64,000 bases of DNA, from assembly GCF_025574465.1 (NCBI RefSeq), contig NZ_JAOBPP010000015.1, positions 1 through 64,000 on the forward strand, written 5' to 3'. Every line of letters begins with the position of its first letter. The first letter of the stretch is position 1. This stretch comes from Kordiimonas aestuarii. GTDB lineage: Bacteria > Pseudomonadota > Alphaproteobacteria > Sphingomonadales > Kordiimonadaceae. Positions 35,580 through 42,856 of the stretch are shown here, in pieces. The translations under genes and the position numbers were made by a program. Below the pieces are notes generated by a model that saw only the letters and a list, made by a program, of their open reading frames with translations, did no database searches and was not told the origin of the DNA.

Positions 35580-36440
35580 TTAGCTCAACGACTTCCACCA
35601 TTTCTCAAGCTTGCTGTCGATCTGGTCCGCAAGCGAAGGGTCGCGGCGCGAAATCATATCCTGAAGTTCTTCCATATCGGCTTTGATCTGTTCAACCTCC
35701 GGCGCATTACGCCCGGCGGCGTCCTCACCGTCCTTCAGGTTGATCAGGGCAGATTCAGCAACCTGCAGTGCCTCACGGGCACCTTCATATTCCGCCGCCT
35801 TAAGCATGAAACGCGTCAAGGCAACGTGGTCTCTGGCCACCACCTCATCTGACTGCCCGATATCAAATTCGGTAATCATACCGGCCTGAGCGTCATGAAT
35901 TTGCGCCTGCGCGCCATCAAAATCTTCAGTTGCCAATTCTTCCCGAGCCTCATTGAGGTCATGAACAAGCTTGTCCCGGCTGATGTTCAGGCGCACATAT
36001 TTAACCTTCGCATCTTCTACGTCGCCCCGCTCAATGCCTTTCAGCTTGAGCGCGTCGGCAAAGTCATCCACTTCCAGCGGCCCATCTTTGACAGGCGTGT
36101 ACACCACCTGTGGCATAAGGGCATTGCCAAATTTAAGCTCCACGATCTTGGTGAGGGGCACCGCTGATTTTGCGCTCACGGTCGGGCTTTGCTTGCCGGC
36201 TTCTTCCAGCTCCTCGAATGCCTCGTTAATAAGCTTCTCTGCTTCCCTGGCGTTACCCATCTGCAAACTCATGTGAGCATCGGAAAGAACAGCAAAGAGA
36301 TCGCGCACGTCCTCGTGATAGGCTGCAACCTCGATTTTCGCTGTCGCTTTTTCAGAGACAATTCTGTCACTGGCCAGAACAGGCTGCATCAGGAACGATG
36401 CAGTAAGTGCCGTTGCCATCATCAAGCTTGTCTTTTTCAT
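35580..36440 (-). CDS. yfdX: YfdX family periplasmic stress protein
   Basis: The 286-residue protein has a cleavable signal peptide (MKKTSLMMATALTASFLMQPVLA). The mature helical domain carries YfdX features: DLFAVLSDAHMSLQMGNAREAEKLINEAFEELE, a central beta segment LMPQVVYTPVKDGPLEVDDF, and RDHVALTRFMLKAAEYEGAREALQVAESAL. In enterics yfdX is induced by acid and drug stress; a chaperone-like role has been proposed. It lies downstream of the entericidin-like gene with an attenuator hairpin between them. Confidence 0.88.
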   Translation of the reverse strand: MKKTSLMMATALTASFLMQPVLASDRIVSEKATAKIEVAAYHEDVRDLFAVLSDAHMSLQMGNAREAEKLINEAFEELEEAGKQSPTVSAKSAVPLTKIVELKFGNALMPQVVYTPVKDGPLEVDDFADALKLKGIERGDVEDAKVKYVRLNISRDKLVHDLNEAREELATEDFDGAQAQIHDAQAGMITEFDIGQSDEVVARDHVALTRFMLKAAEYEGAREALQVAESALINLKDGEDAAGRNAPEVEQIKADMEELQDMISRRDPSLADQIDSKLEKWWKSLS

Positions 36441-36459
36441 ATGTCCACTCCCATAAAAT

Positions 36460-36481
36460 GAGCAGGTGTGATCACCTGCTC
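36460..36481 (-). terminator. Weak terminator/attenuator between the entericidin-like gene and yfdX
   Basis: GAGCAGGTG (36460-36468) pairs with CACCTGCTC (36473-36481) as a perfect 9-bp stem with a TGAT loop. On the minus strand it is followed by ATTTTAT, a short U-rich tail. It would allow partial read-through from the small lipoprotein gene into yfdX, giving more of the former. Confidence 0.65.
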
Positions 36482-36502
36482 TCTCACCGAGGAATTTCCC
36501 GA

Positions 36503-36634
36503 TTAATCTTTGGCTTCATCGGCCACGGTATCGCCAACCGATTCAACATCGCGTCCTACACCCTCAATGGTGTTACAGGCGCTGATCGCGAAAAGAGATG
36601 CGATCAAGAAGATAGCTGCTGTTAGTTTGGTCAT
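36503..36634 (-). CDS. Entericidin A/B-like small lipoprotein
   Basis: The 43-residue precursor MTKLTAAIFLIASLFAISAC ends its signal at a lipobox Cys 20; the mature part is 24 residues, NTIEGVGRDVESVGDTVADEAKD. The CNTIEGVGRDVESVG pattern is the entericidin signature. Start 36634 is set by GGAGGC 6-7 nt upstream; the longer frame to 36703 would bury the signal. Entericidins are stationary-phase membrane lipoproteins. Confidence 0.9.
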   Translation of the reverse strand: MTKLTAAIFLIASLFAISACNTIEGVGRDVESVGDTVADEAKD

Positions 36635-36763
36635 TTTTGCCTCCATTGGAATAATCACTTGAAGCAAGATAAACCGTGTCGCGTCAGGGTTCGATTGGCA
36701 CATGCGCGGGTCGCCGTAAGGGGCATATAAAAAAAATATGGCAGCTCGCCTTAATTCAAGAAC

Positions 36764-36794
36764 AAAAAATTGCCCAGCCTAACTGGCCGGGCAA
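36764..36794 (-). terminator. Rho-independent terminator
   Basis: Read on the minus strand, TTGCCCGGCC pairs with GGCTGGGCAA (one mismatch) and is followed by six T. It ends transcription coming from the YqjD/YqjE-like unit or from a small RNA located before it. Confidence 0.75.
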
Positions 36795-37055
36795 CAGGGG
36801 TTCGCAGAATGGGGACGGAAGGGTCCGGGCGTGGGTAGTCTGGGGGAGGTATGACTAAGCCCGGACCACTTCCTGGGGGCTTCGGTAAAAATGCCCAATG
36901 TCACGTTAGGCCGGTACATCGCAAAAATTCGATATGCTGTACCGTCGATGTTTATCAAAAATGTATAAATACAGATGCGTGACCTGCTCGCAGAGAGATA
37001 AAGAAGACGCCCCAGGGGAAGCGAGGAAACCCGTTTAAAACGGCCCCTGGGGCGT
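36764..37055 (-). ncRNA. Candidate structured RNA with anti-SD loop (or structured 3' UTR)
   Basis: The gap between the entericidin-like and holin-like genes holds four good hairpins. (1) 12-bp perfect stem 37007-37018/37044-37055. (2) CGGTACA/TGTACCG at 36912-36918/36938-36944. (3) 9-bp stem GGTCCGGGC/GCCCGGACC at 36822-36830/36859-36867 with inner AGTC/GACT. (4) Stem 36770-36775/36789-36794 followed on the minus strand by TTTTTTG, a rho-independent terminator. In hairpin 3 the minus-strand loop is ATACCTCCCCCA, an exposed C-rich anti-Shine-Dalgarno sequence as seen in many regulatory RNAs. A weak TTGATA element near 36950 could start it. It might instead be only the 3' end of the holin-like mRNA. 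Confidence 0.45.
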
Positions 37056-37095
37056 TGCCGGAGCGGCGGGCAGCAAACCGCCGACTTCCAGTCTC

Positions 37096-37554
37096 TTATT
37101 CCGCCGGCGTGGTATCACCCGGATCAGTATTCTCTTCTTTCCGAGGCGCACTAAGCCCCTCGGCGAAGCTTTTCGCGGTCTCCTGCAACAAGCTCGATAA
37201 CATCACGACCAGATCAGCCCCTGCTGCAGGAGCCTTCGATTGCGCTTCTAGCTCGGCTTTAATCTGCTGGTATTGTAACTCGCGCTCCATCATGGCTCGA
37301 ATAACACGCCAGATTATTGCGGCAGCGAGCAGTAAAACTACGCCGAGAAGAAGCAAACTCAGCGCCTGACTTGCGCCAACTGAAATGAGCCACAGGTATA
37401 AAGCGCCGCCGAGCGCTAAAGTTGCCACGGCCCCAACGAGCCCTGCTGCGAGCGCCCCAAGCAACCCATATTTGGCATGGGTGATGGGGCGCTCCAGAGC
37501 AGGCCTTGATGTCAAGACCTGCCCAGCCAGCAGCTTTATGATGGCCTCTACCAT
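37096..37554 (-). CDS. Holin-superfamily III membrane protein (YqjE-like)
   Basis: The 152-residue protein has two adjacent membrane helices (residues ~30-90: YGLLGALAAGLVGAVATLALG and ALSLLLLGVVLLLAAAIIW) and a charged C-terminal tail. This matches PF07332, which includes E. coli YqjE. It lies 20 bp after the DUF883 (YqjD-like) gene, as in the enterobacterial yqjD-yqjE unit. No other phage gene is near, so it is a stress-linked envelope protein, not a lysis protein. Confidence 0.82.
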   Translation of the reverse strand: MVEAIIKLLAGQVLTSRPALERPITHAKYGLLGALAAGLVGAVATLALGGALYLWLISVGASQALSLLLLGVVLLLAAAIIWRVIRAMMERELQYQQIKAELEAQSKAPAAGADLVVMLSSLLQETAKSFAEGLSAPRKEENTDPGDTTPAE

Positions 37555-37574
37555 ATTAAGCTCTCCGCCTGAGC

Positions 37575-37883
37575 TTAGCGACGGCTCAGGAGTGCCGCTA
37601 CAATCGCGCCACTTGCGAAGGCTGCCGCCGTCGTGGTGAAGGGGCGGTCCTTGATCGTCTGCTCCGCCTTGTCACGGGCGACCACAGCCTGATCCTGCTT
37701 ATTGCGAAGATATTCGCGGGCTTTTTCACCGGCTTCACGAGCACGATCTTTGATGGCGTCAACATCAATTCGCGACGTGTCTGCACCGTTTGGAGCAACG
37801 TCCCGTGCTTGTGCTGTAAGCATATCCTTGATCTGCTTCATATCCTTTTTAAGATTCTTAATTTCCTGCTGGGCGGTTGCCAT
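37575..37883 (-). CDS. DUF883 (ElaB/YqjD-like) membrane-anchored protein
   Basis: The 102-residue protein starts with a coiled coil (QQEIKNLKKDMKQIKDML) and a long charged helix with AREAGEKAREYLRNKQDQ, then ends in a glycine/alanine-rich tail anchor after DRPFTTTAAAFASGAIVAALLSRR. YqjD and ElaB in E. coli are inner-membrane, ribosome-associated stationary-phase proteins. It begins the two-gene unit with the YqjE-like protein. Confidence 0.85.
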   Translation of the reverse strand: MATAQQEIKNLKKDMKQIKDMLTAQARDVAPNGADTSRIDVDAIKDRAREAGEKAREYLRNKQDQAVVARDKAEQTIKDRPFTTTAAAFASGAIVAALLSRR

Positions 37884-38071
37884 AGTCGTTCTCCTATCGG
37901 TTTAGTTTGCCCCGCAACGCGCTATACAAGAGAGCTATGCGTTGCGTCGATGTCTAGAGACTGGCAGTTCACGACTTAGGGAACAATGTGAAGCCCAAGG
38001 GAGAAGCATAAAGAGGTGATAAAAAAGCAGGAAATGCAGCAGATGGAAACTGGCGCCAGACAACAGATCTC

Positions 38072-38449
38072 CTAGTGGAGAACATGCTCAATTGTCTCAA
38101 TCAGGTCGTCCATGATGAAAGGTTTGGTGACATAGCCGCTCGCACCACGTGCATAGGCCAATTCACGCGTTTTGCGGTCACTCCGCACACTGAGCACAAC
38201 GATTTTGGGTGCGTCACCTTTCGTACGTCCGACGATTTCCGGCAAGAGGTCAAGCCCGTCCCTGTCAGGTAATCCAAGGTCAAGTATAACCAGGTCCGGC
38301 TTTTCGGAAAGGCAGAGTGATTGGCCCTCACCGGCGGTTGCCGCTTCGTGAAAAATAGCGCCATAGTCTGTCATTGAGATCCGCAGAAACGTTCTGATCG
38401 ACGGTGTATCATCGATCACGAGAATTTTGGCGTTTTCCAGAAAACTCAT
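38072..38449 (-). CDS. Single-domain response regulator (receiver only)
   Basis: The 125-residue protein is a receiver and nothing else: ILVIDDTPSIR, phospho-acceptor Asp in LVILDLGLPDRDG, Ser in VVLSVRS and Lys in YVTKPF. Its ATG overlaps the stop of the upstream kinase (ATGA at 38446-38449), so the two are partners. With no output domain it must act by protein contact or as a phosphate sink or relay, perhaps toward the KdpE-like regulator at 31114. Confidence 0.92.
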   Translation of the reverse strand: MSFLENAKILVIDDTPSIRTFLRISMTDYGAIFHEAATAGEGQSLCLSEKPDLVILDLGLPDRDGLDLLPEIVGRTKGDAPKIVVLSVRSDRKTRELAYARGASGYVTKPFIMDDLIETIEHVLH

Positions 38450-40446
38450 TGCGCTGCCTCCATCCTTTCGCTGTCATTGAATGGGAAGTGCAATGTAAAG
38501 ACTGCACCGCCTTCTTTATGATTGGCCACCGTCACGTCGCCACCCTGGGCGCCCATGACAGATTTGGCGATCGCAAGCCCCAGGCCCGTTCCCGCCACTT
38601 GGCTGTCGGTCTTATTCAACCGTTCGTATTTATCGAAAATCCGGTCCAGCATATTTTCCGGGATGCCATCGCCGTGATCCCTCACATGATACCGGAAATG
38701 CCCGTCCGATACCTCCAGTGAAAGATCGATTGCAGCGTTTTCAGGAGAGTATTTCGCCGCATTGTCGATGATGTTTTGCAAAACCTGCGTCGTCATCATG
38801 GCATCCATCATAACTCTTACACCGTCAGTGTCACCCGATACTTTGACCTCTCTTTCCTTTAAGCGGGGCTTTAACGCTTTCAGCACCGTACGGACGGGCT
38901 CCATCGGGTCGTGTTCGTGGTTGGCGAATTCTATTTCTCCACTCTCAATGCGGGTCATAGACAGGATATTGGTGATAAAACTGTCCAGCCGCTGAGCTTC
39001 ATCCAGCGCGGTCTCTGTCAGTGTCTCTTCCTGTTCTTCCGTGACCCGCCCTGATTTTTTCAGGCTGCGCAGTACGCTGATACTGCCAATAATCGACGCA
39101 AGCGGGGTCTTCAGGTCGTGTGAAACACTGGACAACAACATGGAACGAAGCTTTTCGCGTTCTTCCCGGAACCGGCTATCCGTCATCTCGTTCATCAGTT
39201 CGACCCGCTCAAGCGTGGCCGCGACATGGTCTGTCATCGAATTCATCAACTGGCCAAACCCCGGATCAAGCCGCGCCTTCATAGGGATTTTGACACCAAA
39301 CACGCCATATTTTTTCTGGCCGGTCTCCATCACTTCAAACCGCCAACTCGACCCGATCCCCAGAAGCGCACCAAAACCGGCCGTCTGACCTTGCTGCCAG
39401 CACTTCTGCAGTGCAAGCATGTCTTTTTGCTCTAGCTGAGAATGACTAGGATACCGGGAAAACGTTACTTCATCCCGCCCGAGCGTATCCTCCCTTGACC
39501 CCAAGGGCAGGAAAAAAGCCACTTCCATGTTGAAAAGTTTGTGCACTTCCCGGTCAAGGATCTCCAGCACCTGATGTTTGCTGTCAGCACCTGATGTGAG
39601 CTGGTGGATGTCGTAAAGCGCGCGTGACCGTCTCTCCTTAAGACGGGCGTTCTCCACGCTGGCCCGCACATGTCCCCCCATTACAGACACAATAATGGCC
39701 GCACCCAGATATATGGTAATATTGATGAAATCGGTAAGCGTGCTCAGGTTGAACTGCCCGATTGGTACAACATAAAAATAATTAATGACCGCGAAACTAA
39801 GCGCGGAAGCGACCAGCGCGGACAAAAGACCAAAGCGGAGTGAAACAATGACGCATGCCAACAAAAAGATAAGCGCGATATTGTGCATATTGATCCGGTG
39901 CATGATCATCGGCAACATTGCCCGAACGCACTCTGCAATCAAAAAAGCCGCGGCTACCGCGACCACCGGAGCCATGATATGCTCCCAGGAAAAAACGCCG
40001 AGATTAAGCCGCTCCCAAAAGCTGGGCTTTGCAAGCGCTCCTTCCAGCGGTACGACCGTTACGTGTGACCGGTGGCCAAACTTCCGGGCCACTTTGTCGG
40101 CTGTGGAGCGCTTCAGGACGGCGCTCAAGCCATTTTCTGCAATCTGTCCAACAAAAATATGAGTGATTTCTTCCCCTGCCTCGAAGCAGGCCTGAATATA
40201 ATCAATTTTTGCCGCTCCGCTGTCGGCAACCTCCAGGTGCACGACTTCCGCCCCGGCGGCCTCCGCACGTTCCAACAGCCGCATGGTACGTTCGTGTCTA
40301 CGTGTATACCCGACACCTCCATCGGTAGGGTCTACATAAAGCACACGCCAACTTGAGCCGGTCTCCTTGAGCTTTCTTAGCGCCGCATCAACCACCATGT
40401 GGCTTCTGGGGTGCCCGTTAATACACACAAGTACATCAAGTGACAT
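38446..40446 (-). CDS. KdpD-derived sensor histidine kinase lacking the KdpD sensor domain
   Basis: The 666-residue protein starts with a universal-stress-protein-like domain (residues 1-130, MSLDVLVCINGHPRSHMVVDAAL) and continues with four close membrane helices of the DUF4118 type (~155-265), a GAF-like region (~290-430), HisKA with the phospho-His in SSVSHDLKTPLASI and an HATPase domain (NIIDNAAKYSP, DHGDGIPENM, GTGLGLAIAKS). Classical KdpD is about 890 residues and begins with a 200-residue KdpD domain with a Walker motif; here that domain is absent. It may sense a nucleotide or membrane stress through the Usp and GAF parts. It has its own promoter region after the terminator at 40526. 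Confidence 0.9.
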   Translation of the reverse strand: MSLDVLVCINGHPRSHMVVDAALRKLKETGSSWRVLYVDPTDGGVGYTRRHERTMRLLERAEAAGAEVVHLEVADSGAAKIDYIQACFEAGEEITHIFVGQIAENGLSAVLKRSTADKVARKFGHRSHVTVVPLEGALAKPSFWERLNLGVFSWEHIMAPVVAVAAAFLIAECVRAMLPMIMHRINMHNIALIFLLACVIVSLRFGLLSALVASALSFAVINYFYVVPIGQFNLSTLTDFINITIYLGAAIIVSVMGGHVRASVENARLKERRSRALYDIHQLTSGADSKHQVLEILDREVHKLFNMEVAFFLPLGSREDTLGRDEVTFSRYPSHSQLEQKDMLALQKCWQQGQTAGFGALLGIGSSWRFEVMETGQKKYGVFGVKIPMKARLDPGFGQLMNSMTDHVAATLERVELMNEMTDSRFREEREKLRSMLLSSVSHDLKTPLASIIGSISVLRSLKKSGRVTEEQEETLTETALDEAQRLDSFITNILSMTRIESGEIEFANHEHDPMEPVRTVLKALKPRLKEREVKVSGDTDGVRVMMDAMMTTQVLQNIIDNAAKYSPENAAIDLSLEVSDGHFRYHVRDHGDGIPENMLDRIFDKYERLNKTDSQVAGTGLGLAIAKSVMGAQGGDVTVANHKEGGAVFTLHFPFNDSERMEAAQ

Positions 40447-40525
40447 ACGGCCCTCGTCTTAGTTTTTCCCTATTTCAAACTAGGATTTGCCATATAAATA
40501 TTCCATTAGGAACCTTCCCGGCCAT

Positions 40526-40552
40526 AAAAAAACGGGCCATAGCCCGTTTTTT
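40526..40552. terminator. Bidirectional rho-independent terminator
   Basis: AAAAAACGGGC pairs with GCCCGTTTTTT around CATA. It lies between the 53-residue membrane peptide gene and the kinase, both on the minus strand, and so separates the Dps unit from the kinase unit. Confidence 0.9.
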
Positions 40553-40575
40553 CGTATTTATTTCACCACTTCAGG

Positions 40576-40737
40576 TTACTGATCTTTCAGTTCTTCTGTA
40601 GCATCTTCCAAATCACGGCCAGCGTCATTTGCTGTTTCTTCGATCTGGTCACCCAGATCATCATCACGGTCAACCACAACCACGACAACGATAGCAGCGA
40701 CAACCACCGCAAGCAGAATTTTCAAGTTATTGCTCAT
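40576..40737 (-). CDS. Small membrane protein of 53 residues
   Basis: The peptide MSNNLKILLAVVVAAIVVVV continues with two more Val, then DRDDDLGDQIEETANDAGRD and an acidic end LEDATEELKDQ. One Val/Ile/Ala-rich membrane helix (residues ~6-22) is followed by an acidic amphipathic tail. GGAGG lies 6 nt before the ATG (40743-40747) and a strong terminator follows 24 bp after the stop, which supports a real gene. No Cys lipobox is present. It lies 38 bp downstream of dps. Family not recognised. Confidence 0.75.
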   Translation of the reverse strand: MSNNLKILLAVVVAAIVVVVVVDRDDDLGDQIEETANDAGRDLEDATEELKDQ

Positions 40738-40775
40738 TATGTCCTCCATTCAGTTCCTGAGCGGTTTCATTAATT

Positions 40776-41681
40776 TTAGAGCGATGCACCAAGCATCCAA
40801 CCAGCTTCATCATGGAAACGCATGCGTTCAACCATGAGATCAACTGTCACTTCATCACCGGCTTTCTCGGCAATATTAAGGACCTTGCGGGCCTCCCCGG
40901 CACAAACGCCGTGGGCTTCCTTCAGGTTACGCAGCATATCCTCTGCTGAGCCTGGCAGCTCATCGTCGTCTTCAACCTGCGACAACGCGCCAAAGGCCTT
41001 GAGGGTGCCGGGCGTAAAATGGCCAATGGCACGGATACGTTCGGCAATATCATCGCCTGCTTCATGCAGGTCCTGATAATGCTCCTCAAACAGCTTGTGC
41101 AAGCTATGGAAGCGTGGGCCGGTTACGTTCCAGTGATAGAACAGTGACTTCACATAAAGAGAATATGTCGACGCCAGCATGCTGCCGAGCGCTTCCGCCA
41201 CGTCAGCGCGGCTCTCTTCACCGATACCACCGTCTACTGGCTGGCCGTCTTTTACGGGGGTTACGAGCTTCATGCCTGTATCTCCTTTTTTCATTTTAAT
41301 ATTGGAGGCCGATGTTGCCTTGATCAGATGGTCAAGCGCATCCGACACATCGTGGAATGCAGAAGCATATTTTTGCTGCTCCTTGTCCTTACGTCGGTTG
41401 ACTGCCGGAGACTCTTCCGCGATGCGCTGCTGCTCCTCAAGCGCGAGTATGATCCGCTCCTTGAGATTTACCAGATCGCGGGGCCCGTGCATTTCAAGCG
41501 CTTCGAGCGCTGTAATGGAACCGCTGTAGATTTTCTCGATCCAGCGAGAAAGCTCGCGAACGTCGTCGCCCAGCCCCTCTGCTTCCAACGCCTTTTCGTG
41601 GCGCTTCAAGCATTGGTGCAAGCTCACAGCAAAGCTGTCGAATTCGGAACTTTTCCCATATCGCGTCGTTGTCGCACTCAT
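40776..41681 (-). CDS. dps: Dps-type ferritin fused in frame to an N-terminal helical extension
   Basis: The open frame from ATG 41681 (AGGAGAT upstream) gives 301 residues. The last 165 are a full Dps: FYHWNVTGPRFHSLHKLFEEHYQDLHEAGDDIAERI carries the ferroxidase His, His, Asp and Glu. Normal Dps proteins are about 160-170 residues. A second ATG at 41273, preceded by AGGAGA (41281-41286) at ideal distance, would start exactly this Dps part. The first ~136 residues are charged helices with EKALEAEGLGDDVRELSRWI and LKERIILALEEQQRIAEES, family not recognised. So this is either a fusion protein or two cistrons in one frame without a stop between them. Confidence 0.85.
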   Translation of the reverse strand: MSATTTRYGKSSEFDSFAVSLHQCLKRHEKALEAEGLGDDVRELSRWIEKIYSGSITALEALEMHGPRDLVNLKERIILALEEQQRIAEESPAVNRRKDKEQQKYASAFHDVSDALDHLIKATSASNIKMKKGDTGMKLVTPVKDGQPVDGGIGEESRADVAEALGSMLASTYSLYVKSLFYHWNVTGPRFHSLHKLFEEHYQDLHEAGDDIAERIRAIGHFTPGTLKAFGALSQVEDDDELPGSAEDMLRNLKEAHGVCAGEARKVLNIAEKAGDEVTVDLMVERMRFHDEAGWMLGASL

Positions 41682-41872
41682 GACCAATCTCCTTCAAACA
41701 CATGTAAGATCAGACAATTGACGTGAGTTTTCGATACGGACGCGGAACGCCCGTATAAAAAAGACATAAAAACGAATATGCGAAGCGACCTTATGTCACT
41801 GATGGCGTTAGTGTGCCGTTTCCAGTTTGTGGTGGGCTAACCAGTTGGCGGTAAACTGCGGTTTTGAACCCG

Positions 41873-42856
41873 TCACCCCCAAAGGGAAACCGCTGCATGA
41901 TTGATGTTCCCGTCACGGATCAACAAGCCACCGTCACGATCCTTTGCCATCCATACCGGGCCGTCAAGGTCGATAAACTCGGCGCCATCAGCCAATACAA
42001 GCGCTGGTGCCATCGCAAGAGAGGTCCCGATCATACAACCAACCATGATCCGGAAGCCCATGGCTTCTGCATCCCGCTTGAGCGCCAATGCTTCGGTCAG
42101 TCCGCCAGTTTTATCAAGCTTGATATTAACAACGTCATACCGGGTCCTGAGTGCCGCGAGGTCGCCGCGCGTATGACAGCTTTCATCAGCGCACAGCGGC
42201 ACCGCAGAGGTAAAACCGTCGAGGACGCCGTCTTGTCCGGCCGGCAAAGGCTGTTCCAGCATATCAACGCCGAGTTCGGCCAGCTTTTCATGCACGGATG
42301 ACAAAAGCGGCAGATCCCAACTCTCATTCGGGTCCACAATCATGCGAGGTGTTGGCGCGACCGATTTGATGGCCCTGACTTTCTCGACCACGTCGTCACC
42401 GTTGAGCTTTACTTTCAAGAGGCCACAGTCCTGAAGTATTCGGGCTTTCGCGACCATTTCCTCAATACCGCCAATTCCGATGGTGAGCGCGGTTACCGGC
42501 GCCTTGGCCGGCTTCACCCCCGCTATCGCATAGACACTATTGCCTGCGTGCTTGGCCTCCAGTTCCCACAGCGCACAATCTATTGCATTCCGTGCAGCCC
42601 CGGGCGGCATAAGCGCGAGCAGGTCTTCGCGGCTACATCCCGCCTCAACCGCGCGAGCTGCGCCCTGCATTTCCTCAAGCACGCTCTCGGCACTCTCGCC
42701 ATAATGTGCGTAAGGCACGGATTCACCACGGCCGACATGGCCATCAGCGGTAATCTCGGCAACCGTAACAGTTGCCTCAGTTCTGACACCACGGGAAATG
42801 TGAAACGGTTCTTTCAGACGCCAGGTTTCAGTATAGAAAACGGCTTGTCTTTTCAT
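41873..42856 (-). CDS. dgcA: N-acetyl-D-glutamate racemase DgcA / dipeptide epimerase family
   Basis: The 327-residue enolase-superfamily protein has the two base lysines in LLKVKLNGDD (KxK, near residue 150) and NIKLDKTGGL (near 255). The metal ligands are Asp in MIVDPNES, Glu in MLEQPLP and Asp in LCADESCH. The subgroup is L-Ala-D/L-Glu epimerase. Adjacent DUF1611 (DgcN) and a LysR regulator match the Dgc pathway, in which D-Glu is N-acetylated and then racemised to N-acetyl-L-Glu. Its start overlaps the dgcN stop by four bases (42853-42856). Muropeptide epimerase (YcjG) is the alternative. Confidence 0.87.
   Translation of the reverse strand: MKRQAVFYTETWRLKEPFHISRGVRTEATVTVAEITADGHVGRGESVPYAHYGESAESVLEEMQGAARAVEAGCSREDLLALMPPGAARNAIDCALWELEAKHAGNSVYAIAGVKPAKAPVTALTIGIGGIEEMVAKARILQDCGLLKVKLNGDDVVEKVRAIKSVAPTPRMIVDPNESWDLPLLSSVHEKLAELGVDMLEQPLPAGQDGVLDGFTSAVPLCADESCHTRGDLAALRTRYDVVNIKLDKTGGLTEALALKRDAEAMGFRIMVGCMIGTSLAMAPALVLADGAEFIDLDGPVWMAKDRDGGLLIRDGNINHAAVSLWG

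Noticed and set aside
36851..36982. 43-codon plus-strand frame after GGGGGAGG
   Set aside because: The G-rich site is only 1-4 nt from the ATG and is explained by the hairpin loop; the peptide looks non-coding.
37096..37554. Holin-like protein as a prophage sign
   Set aside because: No lysin, structural or integrase genes are near; the DUF883 neighbour shows a YqjD-YqjE-type chromosomal pair.
31114..40446. A complete Kdp potassium-uptake system
   Set aside because: KdpE-like and KdpD-like signalling proteins are present, but no kdpF, kdpA, kdpB or kdpC gene occurs in the window and the kinase lacks the KdpD sensor domain.
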